A DNA stretch of 38,424 nucleotides from the NCBI GenBank assembly GCA_000996355.1, contig LCAH01000014.1, forward strand, positions 1 through 38,424, in the 5' to 3' direction. Below are positions 19,531-27,245 of the stretch, piece by piece. The first letter of the stretch is position 1, and each line of letters starts with the position of its first letter. Both the position numbers and the translations under genes were made by a program. Below the pieces are notes generated by a model. That model was not told the origin of the DNA. It saw only the letters and a list, made by a program, of their open reading frames with translations, and made no database searches. The DNA comes from Candidatus Uhrbacteria bacterium GW2011_GWC2_41_11 (GTDB taxonomy: Bacteria > Patescibacteriota > Patescibacteriia > UBA9934 > GWF2-40-263).

Positions 19531-20928
19531 TTAGCGAACGAATTCCAATGGATTGCGACGTTTTCCATTTTCAAATACCTCAAAGTGCAGATGTGTTCCT
19601 GTGGAATAACCGGTTGTCCCTGTCATACCAAGTGCTTCCCCGGCGGCAACCTGCTGTCCAACCTCTACAAAAATCTTTGAAAAATGACCATAGCGCGTTT
19701 TATATCCGTCACCGTGATCTATATCAACACATAATCCATATCCGCTATACCAACTAGCACGAGTGATTGTTCCCGCACGCGCAGCATAATTTTTTGTATT
19801 ATAATCTCCATCAAGATCCAGACCAACATGTTTCCATCCATAATACTGGGTAATCACATGCCAGTCTGTAGGCCACACCCATCCACCATCAGAAGCAGAA
19901 GCCTTTTTTCCAACTGAATCGTTTGAACTTGGAGAAACAAATAACTTTGTCAAAGGGGCTGTGCGTCGAACAGGAACAATTTTTGGAGGTTCTCCACCAG
20001 GAATGATTAGATTTTGTCCAATCTTCAAAGTGTTTGCATTTGTTAATTTATTAAAAGCAACAATCTGTTCTGATTCAGCTGAATATTTTTTCGCAATACT
20101 CTGAATGGTATCCCCATTCTTTACGGTATAAAGAACTCCGTCAACCGGCGGTATAGCAAGTTCTTGTTTTGGTTTAATTGTACTCTTGAATGTCAATTCA
20201 TTCGCCCAAAGTACTGAACTCAAATTCAAACCATAACGATCAGCAATTGTACTTAATGTATCACCATCCTGAACCACATATATTTCTGTTTCTGTACGAG
20301 AAGAGGATACAGGACTTTCCGCACCAATTGATGAAGTTAAAAATCCATTTCCTCCAAGAAAATTTACATAATCCTCATCAATAAGATCAAGATCAGCTGT
20401 ATCCGAAGGGGACAAAGCATACATCTCGGAATAATTTGTTTTTATAGGAACAAATCCTTCTTTTGCTTTTATTTCTTCAACTGTTGCTAAGTCTTCTTGA
20501 CTTACAATCGAAAACAAAAGACTTTTCTCTCCAAATGTCTCTGCACGCACCTCACTTCCTTGAAAATTTGAAGATGTGGTCACGGCAACAATTCCAATGA
20601 CTGCTGCGTGAAAAACATATCGATTCGAAACCAAATACAACAAGCGATTTTTTGTAGGCAAATATAACTTTGAGAAAAAACGCTTGATCCAAAAATAAAC
20701 ACGATAAATAGGCACTCCAACCCATCGAATGAGCCGGATAAAGATAAACAAAAGTGGTTTACTGACAAAACGAGCAGCTGGACAGGCATGCTGTTTCAAA
20801 AAAACAAGACTACGAAGAAACTTCAATAAAACTCCAACAATCCATTGTTTCAAAGTAAATTTGATAGAAAACCTCAATTTTTCGTACGATCGCGACCGAT
20901 TCTTCCAAAATATGCTGTACCAAGCCAA
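19531..20928 (-). CDS. M23-family peptidase with two LysM domains
   Basis: IYVVQDGDTLSTIADRYGLN and YTVKNGDTIQSIAKKYS LysM repeats; GLDLDGDY...GYGLCVDIDHGDGYKTRYGHFSK...GTHLHFEV peptidase motifs. Start codon uncertain. Confidence 0.93.
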   Translation of the reverse strand: MAWYSIFWKNRSRSYEKLRFSIKFTLKQWIVGVLLKFLRSLVFLKQHACPAARFVSKPLLFIFIRLIRWVGVPIYRVYFWIKRFFSKLYLPTKNRLLYLVSNRYVFHAAVIGIVAVTTSSNFQGSEVRAETFGEKSLLFSIVSQEDLATVEEIKAKEGFVPIKTNYSEMYALSPSDTADLDLIDEDYVNFLGGNGFLTSSIGAESPVSSSRTETEIYVVQDGDTLSTIADRYGLNLSSVLWANELTFKSTIKPKQELAIPPVDGVLYTVKNGDTIQSIAKKYSAESEQIVAFNKLTNANTLKIGQNLIIPGGEPPKIVPVRRTAPLTKLFVSPSSNDSVGKKASASDGGWVWPTDWHVITQYYGWKHVGLDLDGDYNTKNYAARAGTITRASWYSGYGLCVDIDHGDGYKTRYGHFSKIFVEVGQQVAAGEALGMTGTTGYSTGTHLHFEVFENGKRRNPLEFVR

Positions 20929-21040
20929 ATTCTGTCGCCATCGATTGAAAATTATGCTGAATTAAGCGAAATTTTCCTCCAAGACACCAAGAACTTCAAC
21001 CTCTTACAAGCAAGGACGTTACTACAAAACTCGATTTTGG

Positions 21041-21427
21041 TCAATAGCTCTCGTGAGAACAAGAAGAAGAAGACGCAACGCGTGCATAATCATCCTGAAC
21101 CCTTACAATATCATTTTCATTCAGAAGAGAACCAGTCCAAACCTCAATAAATACCAGTGGCTCGTCGGAAATACACTCCACACGATGAAGTGTTTCAACT
21201 GGAACACATACATAAGACCCTGGATTGATTTGAAATTCTTGATCAACTAACGTCATGAGTCCTTGACCAGAAACAACAATCCAATGTTCCACTCGAAAAT
21301 GATGAAATTGAAGACTTAATCGATAATGAGGCTCAACGGTAATGCGTTTTACCTGATGTGCGACTCCTGTCTCCAAAATATCGTATCGCCCCCAAGGACG
21401 AATATTGATGGGTGTTGTTTCATTCAT
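21041..21427 (-). CDS. cupin, mannose-6-phosphate isomerase type II C-terminal-like
   Basis: RPWGRYDILETGVAHQVKRITVEPHYRLSLQFHHFRVEHWIVVSGQGLM...VPVETLHRV. Confidence 0.9.
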   Translation of the reverse strand: MNETTPINIRPWGRYDILETGVAHQVKRITVEPHYRLSLQFHHFRVEHWIVVSGQGLMTLVDQEFQINPGSYVCVPVETLHRVECISDEPLVFIEVWTGSLLNENDIVRVQDDYARVASSSSCSHESY

Positions 21428-21560
21428 ATATTTATAGGACTTTCACATTTAGATGCAGAACAAGGAGAAATCGAGGATTTTTATGAACTGTATTCACAGG
21501 TATAGTGAACAAAAAACGTAGATTTCGACACAGGTATGCGCCGAATGAGAAAATCCTTAT

Positions 21561-22163
21561 TTATTCCTTATTTATTCCTTTCCAACCAAGTCTATGAATA
21601 GGGCACGGTCCGAATCTTTGAAGATTTTTGCGATGAAGAGTTGTTCCATATCCTTTGTGAATTTCAAAGCCATAAGAAGGGAATTCTTGTGCATAATCAC
21701 ACATAAGACGATCTCTTGTCACTTTTGCCAAAATAGAACCAGCTGCAATAGAAAAAACAGATCGATCTCCATGAATAATTCCTTGTTGAGGAGTCAAAAT
21801 TCCTGGAAGATGCCATGCGTCCACAAGAATAAAATCAAGAGAAGGGAGTGATTCCAATGCTCGTTGCATGGCTAAAAATGTTGCGTGTCTAATCCCAATT
21901 TTTTGTATTTCTTCAACCGTTGATTGTCCAACAGCCCATGATTTAGCTTCAAGAACAATATATTTATACATCCTTTCTCTTTGTAGAGGAGAAAGAAGTT
22001 TGCTGTCTCGAATACCATCCCATAATTTTGATTGTGACAATACAGCCGCTCCAGCCACCACAGGCCCTGCAAGCGCTCCGCATCCGGCTTCATCCACTCC
22101 AGCAATTACTTGGTACCCTTCTTGCATCAATTGGTTTTCTCTATCAAAAGTTGGGAGATCCAT
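21561..22163 (-). CDS. rnhB: ribonuclease HII
   Basis: VIAGVDEAGCGALAGPVVAGAAVL, DSKLLSPLQRERMY, HGDRSVFSIAAGSILAKVTRDRLM. Confidence 0.96.
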   Translation of the reverse strand: MDLPTFDRENQLMQEGYQVIAGVDEAGCGALAGPVVAGAAVLSQSKLWDGIRDSKLLSPLQRERMYKYIVLEAKSWAVGQSTVEEIQKIGIRHATFLAMQRALESLPSLDFILVDAWHLPGILTPQQGIIHGDRSVFSIAAGSILAKVTRDRLMCDYAQEFPSYGFEIHKGYGTTLHRKNLQRFGPCPIHRLGWKGINKE

Positions 22164-22294
22164 ATATTTATATAAGACAGTGGTGCCACAAGGAGTGCAA
22201 GAGGAGCATGGGGAGCAAGGGATTTGGTTTTGTAGATTTTCTTATTAGTCAAAATAAACTTGAACGACTATATAAAGATTATCATATCCAAAAC

Positions 22295-22328
22295 TTTTAT
22301 TGATTTAAATTTGTGTAAATCAATAAAA
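22295..22328. terminator. AT-rich inverted repeat
   Basis: TTTTATTGATTTA aatttgtg TAAATCAATAAAA, 13-bp perfect stem. Confidence 0.4.
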
Positions 22329-22385
22329 TAAAACTTTCTTAGTTTAAATGAGTTAAAAAGACGCCATTTTTAGAAGCTTTTAAAC

Positions 22386-22415
22386 AGAAAACCCGCTGGA
22401 AGAACTACCAGCGGG
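22386..22415 (-). terminator. intrinsic terminator of the GC-rich minus-strand unit
   Basis: Minus strand CCCGCTGG tagttctt CCAGCGGG TTTTC. Confidence 0.8.
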
Positions 22416-22635
22416 CCTTATCTTGAAATGGAGACCTCTCAAAAAAAACGAGAACTGAGGCCTCCTGTCGGGCGAGGTTGAACGGTTGTTGGTTTTCTAG
22501 GGCGGACGGAGCCCGGGGTGCCGAATTCGATTGTCCGGCTCCGTAGGACTTTTCCTGGTGTGCGACCCAGGAAAGACAATACCTGTCGCACCAGGTTTTT
22601 CGATGAACTACCCAAACTTCGATGGGTACCTCATC

Positions 22636-22650
22636 GATCACCTCCTTTCT
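22636..22650 (-). promoter_or_regulatory. 15-nt extended Shine-Dalgarno sequence
   Basis: Minus strand AGAAAGGAGGTGATC, complementary to the canonical 16S 3' tail GATCACCTCCTTTCT; ATG follows at 22634-22632. Confidence 0.6.
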
Positions 22651-22745
22651 TTACCGGTCACGCGTGGTACAGGCGTGTTTTGCGTAACCGGATTAATTTT
22701 TGGAACAGCGCCAGCGCCCATCATTTGCGACTGGCGCGAAAAAAC

Positions 22746-23087
22746 TCACTCCTGCGGCTGGCTCTGGCTGGCCGCCTTCATGCGGTCCCAGCCATTGTTC
22801 CGGACAGGCTTGGGAACCTTGACCGGGTTGTCCTCAGCGCCACCCTTTACCCATCCGCCCTCGAAAATTCGAGCGGCGGGCACGGCGGGCTGACTGGTTT
22901 TCATCCCGTCAAGAATCTTGCGGGCATCTTTCGATGCCGACGTCCGAACGAGACGTTCGGCCACAGTCTCGGCCGGACGACCGACGTTTGCCCGCTGCTC
23001 GGCCTGACGAGCCTTGCGAACAGCCTCGAACTCGGCCTGGCGGCGCGTGGCCTCGGCAAACTGATCCGCGTACTTGAACATACGCAT
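22746..23087 (-). CDS. small charged coiled-coil-like hypothetical protein
   Basis: MRMFKYADQFAEATRRQAEFEAVRKARQAEQRANVGRPAETVAERL...; GGAG 7 nt upstream of the ATG. Confidence 0.6.
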   Translation of the reverse strand: MRMFKYADQFAEATRRQAEFEAVRKARQAEQRANVGRPAETVAERLVRTSASKDARKILDGMKTSQPAVPAARIFEGGWVKGGAEDNPVKVPKPVRNNGWDRMKAASQSQPQE

Positions 23088-23623
23088 CTCAGCACTCCGA
23101 ACCTCGCCGACTTAACCACCCGGTCGAGCTTCTCCCGCATGGTGCCGAAGTCGGGCGTGGCGCCGTGATCGGCGTCGTCGAGGTCTTTGCAGACCACACA
23201 GGTCAAGGCGGACTTCCGCCAGGCCTGGTGCTTGGCTGCGATCTCAGCCTGTTCGGCATCAATCTTGGCCTGTCGTGCCTCGGCTTCAGCCTTGCGCTCG
23301 GCCTCGATGGCTTCGCGCGCTGCACGCTCTGCCGTTCGCTTCTCGAGCTGGGCAAGAGCGCTAGAAAGGGTAAACTTATAGCCCTTGTCCCAAAGCCCGT
23401 TCTGACCCACGCAGCGTTTGCAGACTGCCTGCGCGACGACCATCTCGGCCGTGAGATCACGCATCGAGACCCCAGCAGCCTCGGCGATTTCCTCAAATTT
23501 TGGAACCATAAAATTGGTTCCTTCCGCCTTATATCCACACACCGTACAGGTGTGCTTGGCGGAAGTGGCAGTCTCGGTCCCTGCGGTCGCGGTCGTCTGG
23601 CCGTTGGTCTGATCCTTATTCAT
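22901..23623 (-). CDS. zinc-ribbon plus Ala/Glu/Arg-rich coiled-coil hypothetical protein; C-terminal ~65 residues probably out of frame
   Basis: SD GAGGAG before ATG 23623; MNKDQTNGQ...CTVCGYK...CKRCVGQ...LTCVVCKDL. After about 23115 the product reads as low-complexity R/S/P sequence overlapping the next ORF. Confidence 0.6.
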   Translation of the reverse strand: MNKDQTNGQTTATAGTETATSAKHTCTVCGYKAEGTNFMVPKFEEIAEAAGVSMRDLTAEMVVAQAVCKRCVGQNGLWDKGYKFTLSSALAQLEKRTAERAAREAIEAERKAEAEARQAKIDAEQAEIAAKHQAWRKSALTCVVCKDLDDADHGATPDFGTMREKLDRVVKSARFGVLRCVCSSTRISLPRPRAARPSSRLFARLVRPSSGQTSVVRPRLWPNVSFGRRHRKMPARFLTG

Positions 23624-23690
23624 TTTTAACTCCTCAAAACGCTGGGTTCGCTCCCAGCAAGCAGAGAACATCTACCGAACTTCAGGAGGA

Positions 23691-23901
23691 TATTCCTCCC
23701 ACGATTCTGAAGGTGATTTTCTTTTGCAAGAAAATCCCTAAGGAATCCAGTGACCTGTTGCAAGAACCGGTATAGATTCCAAGAATATCAGGCGTATGAA
23801 GGCAGCTAGTGCAAGCACCAGGGACCTTCATTTGATATTCCTATCCGCTTTCTCAGTGAAGAGAAGGCGGGCTCTCTCCCCTCAGAATCGTGGAAGAAAT
23901 A
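23691..23901 (-). ncRNA. candidate multibranch structured leader RNA
   Basis: 20-bp closing stem (18 Watson-Crick + 2 G.U in minus-strand RNA) enclosing four hairpin arms; three share CTTGCA in the loop region. Confidence 0.65.
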
Positions 23902-23939
23902 ATGTTTTATAAAAAATTGTTCCTTATCTTGATGAATAC

Positions 23940-23968
23940 ACTTTACCAAATTTTTAACTTTTTGTCAA
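23940..23968 (-). promoter_or_regulatory. sigma70-type promoter for the minus-strand unit
   Basis: Minus strand TTGACA, 17-nt spacer, TAAAGT. Confidence 0.6.
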
Positions 23969-23981
23969 GAGTCTTTAACAA

Positions 23982-24010
23982 TTGACATGATATTTGTTAA
24001 AAGTTATGCT
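23982..24010 (+). promoter_or_regulatory. sigma70-type promoter for tig
   Basis: TTGACA, 17-nt spacer, TATGCT; divergent from the minus-strand promoter. Confidence 0.65.
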
Positions 24011-24042
24011 CAACAAAGCAAATTTTTTCCCTAACACCTCTT

Positions 24043-25344
24043 ATGCCAACAATACAATTGGAAAATCTCCCAAAAAATAGCGCAAAATTGACTATTACTG
24101 TTCCTCAAGATGAACTTGTTTCTTTTTTGGAAGATGCCGCAAGCCATATTTCAGAACATGCAAAAATTCCTGGATTTCGACCTGGAAAAGCAGGATATGA
24201 CATTGTAAAACATCATGTTGGAGAAATGAAAATCTACGAAGAAGCTTTGGAAAAAGTCGTTCGTAAAACATTTGTTGAAGCTGTTCTTGATCAAAAACTA
24301 GAAACAGTTGGATCCCCAGCCATTGATGTTGTAAAACTCGCACCTGGAAATGATCTTATTTATTCAGCGACTGTTACTCTCATGCCAAAAATTGAACAAA
24401 TGGCTGATTTTCGAACAATCTCTGTTTCTTCAAAACCTGTTGAAGTATCTGAAGAAGATGTGGAAAAGATGTTGAAAGATATTCAGCGTATGCAAACCAA
24501 AGAAATTCGCATGCCAGGAGATCATGCAGCACTCAAAGAAAATAAAATCGTGGTTGACATGGACATGAAAAAAAATGGCGTTCCTCTTGAAGGAGGTCAG
24601 GCTTTAAACCACAGTATTTATCTAAATGAAGATTATTATATTCCAGGTCTTTCAGAACAATTGATTGGCATGAAAGAAGGAGAAGAAAAATCTTTTGATC
24701 TTTCCTTTCCAAAAGAGCATTACCAGGAAAATCTTGCTGGTCAAAACATTCGCTTTGAAATGAAAGCAAAAGAAATCTATTCCTTGGAAAACCCAACACT
24801 TGATGATGCGTTTGCTCAAATAGTTGGGCAAAAAGATTTGGAAGGACTTAAAAACATTTTGCGAGAAAATATTCGTAGAGAAAAAGCACGAGAAGAAGAT
24901 ATGCGAGTAGAACGCGAAATGTTGGATGCAATTGCAACAGGATCTCGTTTTGGAGATATCCCGGATCTTTTAATTAATGAAGAAATCAACCGCATGATTG
25001 AGGAACTCAAACGAAATGCAGATGAACAAGGCATGACGTTTGAAACCTATCTTCAAGCCATTAAAAAGACCATTCCGGAATTGAAAGTAGAAATTTCTCC
25101 TCAAGCTGTTCTTCGTGTGAAAGTTGGTTTAATTATTCGAGAAATTGCAAAAAAAGAAAATGTTTCTGTCTCAGACGAAGAAATTGACAAAGAATTAGAC
25201 GAACTTGCTTCACACCACAAAGACAAAGAAACTCGTGACCATATTTACTCTCCCATGTATCGCGAATACATGGAAAACGCCTTGCGTAACCGAAAAGTAC
25301 TCGCTCTTCTCAAAGAAACAATGATAAAATCAGTAGAGAAATGA
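24043..25344 (+). CDS. tig: trigger factor
   Basis: N-terminal ribosome-binding signature IPGFRPGKAGYDIVKHHVG, FKBP-like and C-terminal helical domains. Confidence 0.94.
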   Translation: MPTIQLENLPKNSAKLTITVPQDELVSFLEDAASHISEHAKIPGFRPGKAGYDIVKHHVGEMKIYEEALEKVVRKTFVEAVLDQKLETVGSPAIDVVKLAPGNDLIYSATVTLMPKIEQMADFRTISVSSKPVEVSEEDVEKMLKDIQRMQTKEIRMPGDHAALKENKIVVDMDMKKNGVPLEGGQALNHSIYLNEDYYIPGLSEQLIGMKEGEEKSFDLSFPKEHYQENLAGQNIRFEMKAKEIYSLENPTLDDAFAQIVGQKDLEGLKNILRENIRREKAREEDMRVEREMLDAIATGSRFGDIPDLLINEEINRMIEELKRNADEQGMTFETYLQAIKKTIPELKVEISPQAVLRVKVGLIIREIAKKENVSVSDEEIDKELDELASHHKDKETRDHIYSPMYREYMENALRNRKVLALLKETMIKSVEK

Positions 25345-25353
25345 TCTTATTGT

Positions 25354-26199
25354 ATGCGCTTTGGCGCTCATGTTTCCGCTGCGGGTGGTGTATGGAATGC
25401 TCCAGAACATGCAGCTTCCATTGGGTGTGAAGTTCTCCAGATGTTTAGTCGACCTCCTCAAGGAGGTACTCCCGCCCCCATTACAGCGGAAACCATTCAA
25501 AAATTTCAAACATCCATGAAAGAACACGGTATTCATGCCGCGTATATTCACGCACCATACTTTATCAATCTAGCATCTGGAGAAGCTCGCATCAGACATG
25601 GATCTATTCAAATTATTCGTGACGAACTTGAACGAGGCTCACTTCTTCATTGTCGATCTCTCATGTTTCACCCAGGATCTGGAAAAGATTTGGGACAAGA
25701 GAAGGGTATGCAGGCTGTTGTAGAAGGATTAGATGAAATTCTTGATGGGTATAAAGGAACTTGCCAACTTCTTATAGAAATCTCTGCTGGGGCTGGAATG
25801 ATTTTAGGAGATTCTTTTGAAGAAATTGCTTATTTTTTGAATAAAACAAAATACGGCAAAAAAATCGGAGTGTGTTTTGATACACAACATGCGTTTGCTT
25901 CTGGATATGACATTCGTACAAAAGAAGCTTGGGAAAAAACCATTGAACATTTTGATATACTGATTGGACTTGAACGACTTGTTTTAAGTCATTGTAATGA
26001 TTCAAAAACTCCGTTTGAAAGTCACAAAGACAGACATGAACATTTGGGAAAAGGTTCAATTGGTCTTTCTGCTTTCAAAATTCTTGTTCAACATCCAAAA
26101 CTTCAGCACATAGATTTGATTCTTGAAACTCCATTTGAACCAGATATTTCAGGAATCAAAAAAGACTTGCAACAATTAAAAAAATTTCGGAATGTATGA
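25354..26199 (+). CDS. nfo: endonuclease IV (deoxyribonuclease IV)
   Basis: FGAHVSAAGGVWNAPEHAASIGCEVLQMFSRPPQG, HAAYIHAPYFINLAS, GVCFDTQHAFASGYDI, HCNDSKTPFESHKDRHEHLGKGSIG. Confidence 0.97.
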   Translation: MRFGAHVSAAGGVWNAPEHAASIGCEVLQMFSRPPQGGTPAPITAETIQKFQTSMKEHGIHAAYIHAPYFINLASGEARIRHGSIQIIRDELERGSLLHCRSLMFHPGSGKDLGQEKGMQAVVEGLDEILDGYKGTCQLLIEISAGAGMILGDSFEEIAYFLNKTKYGKKIGVCFDTQHAFASGYDIRTKEAWEKTIEHFDILIGLERLVLSHCNDSKTPFESHKDRHEHLGKGSIGLSAFKILVQHPKLQHIDLILETPFEPDISGIKKDLQQLKKFRNV

Positions 26200-26444
26200 T
26201 TTTAACTGTTCATGTTCAACCAAATGCCAGACAAACAGAAATTACAAACTGGTTGGATGATACAACGGTCAAAATTCGAGTTGCAGCCATCGCTGAAAAA
26301 GGAAAAGCAAATGAAGCATTATTACGATTCCTTGCAGATTATTTTGAAACAAATATTTCTTCAATCAATCTTATCCGTGGAGGAATGACAAAAATGAAAC
26401 AGATTGAGATTCCAGATTCCCTATGGTTTGTACGTAGAACTTAA
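26196..26444 (+). CDS. DUF167/YggU-family protein
   Basis: VHVQPNARQTEITNWLDDTTVKIRVAAIAEKGKANEALLRFLADYF; 4-bp overlap with nfo. Confidence 0.92.
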   Translation: MILTVHVQPNARQTEITNWLDDTTVKIRVAAIAEKGKANEALLRFLADYFETNISSINLIRGGMTKMKQIEIPDSLWFVRRT

Positions 26445-26445
26445 T

Positions 26446-26569
26446 CATTTTAGACCAGTTTAGGTGCGCGGGGTGCAAGTTCTTCCGAGCCGTACTACAG
26501 ATGGTACGGTGAGGAAAGCTTGGGTCCCCGCAAACCATGCACCAGATGGTGCATGGTAAACCTAAAATG
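26446..26569. ncRNA. candidate compact structured RNA, family not recognised
   Basis: Closing stem CATTTTAG/CTAAAATG around stem-loop 1 (GCGGGG/CCCCGC, CAAG/CTTG, TTCC/GGAA, CCGTAC/GTACGG) and stem-loop 2 (CCATGCACC agat GGTGCATGG). Confidence 0.6.
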
Positions 26570-26595
26570 GGCAAAATGAGGAAGTTCTAAACAAA

Positions 26596-26619
26596 AACGG
26601 CCTTGAAGCCGTTTTTATG
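26596..26619. terminator. intrinsic terminator between convergent units
   Basis: AAAAACGGC cttgaa GCCGTTTTT. Confidence 0.8.
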
Positions 26620-26872
26620 GTACACAATCTTCTCCTCCACGCGACCACGGATGACACTTAGAAAGACGTTTTCCTGCAAGCCATAATCCGCGGAAACATC
26701 CATATTTTTCAATGGCCTGTCGTCCATATTCCGAGCAGCTCGGATAAAAACGACAGTATCCGTACGGATAGAGCCATCGCAAAATTCCATGATCAAATGA
26801 CAATGTTTTTTGATAAATTTTGATCAAAATGATCAGAAAAAAACAAGGAATTTTAAATATTTTCTTAAACAT
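26615..26872 (-). CDS. yidD: membrane protein insertion efficiency factor YidD
   Basis: [42 protein letters not shown]; adjacent to rnpA and rpmH. Confidence 0.94.
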   Translation of the reverse strand: MFKKIFKIPCFFLIILIKIYQKTLSFDHGILRWLYPYGYCRFYPSCSEYGRQAIEKYGCFRGLWLAGKRLSKCHPWSRGGEDCVP

Positions 26873-27215
26873 CTTTTTTCAAAAAAGGAGTTTTTTTTAA
26901 TAACGCATCCATTCGCTCTTCTAAAACATGAAAAGAAGCATTTTTTGCTTCTACACGGGCAATAAATGCTACATCATATCCAGATTCCAAAGAAAATATT
27001 CTGTGACGGATAATTTCTCTTAACCGACGGCGAATACGATTGCGAACCACAGCAGATTTGGAAACTTTTGTTCCTACCACAAATGCAAAACGAGAAACTG
27101 GAAGCATGTTTTTTCGAAAACGAACCCCATAAAGGGTATCAAAAACATTTTTTCCTTTTGCAAAAAGGATTTCAAAATCTTTTTTCTTTCGTAATCTGTT
27201 TTCTGCAGAAAGCAT
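26865..27215 (-). CDS. rnpA: ribonuclease P protein component
   Basis: [22 protein letters not shown]...[28 protein letters not shown]; synteny. Confidence 0.94.
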   Translation of the reverse strand: MLSAENRLRKKKDFEILFAKGKNVFDTLYGVRFRKNMLPVSRFAFVVGTKVSKSAVVRNRIRRRLREIIRHRIFSLESGYDVAFIARVEAKNASFHVLEERMDALLKKTPFLKKDV

Positions 27216-27220
27216 AAACA

Positions 27221-27245
27221 AGACGAGGGTACGCGACCCTCGTCT
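27221..27245 (-). terminator. hairpin between rpmH and rnpA
   Basis: AGACGAGGGT...ACCCTCGTCT; weak T tract, probably an attenuating or processing hairpin. Confidence 0.55.

Larger units (their letters stand above)
22386..22737 (-). ncRNA. candidate structured RNA domain (3' part of the minus-strand unit)
   Basis: Five consecutive hairpins plus terminator: 22708-22737, 22654-22691, 22554-22595, 22506-22544, 22431-22464, 22386-22415. Stems 22654-22691 and 22431-22464 each contain a G.U pair only in minus-strand RNA. Confidence 0.55.

Noticed and set aside
21545-21590. Short direct repeat CTTATTTATTC at the rnhB stop
   Set aside because: Small tandem slippage-type duplication, not evidence of an element.
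22518-23629. Long plus-strand ORFs in the GC-rich segment (22518-23168, 23165-23629 and others)
   Set aside because: Antisense to better-supported minus ORFs with SDs; their products are low-complexity and arise from scarcity of stop codons in GC-rich DNA.
26446-26569. RNase P RNA (rnpB) because of GAGGAAAG
   Set aside because: Too short, no P4 partner in the expected order, lacks other conserved regions.
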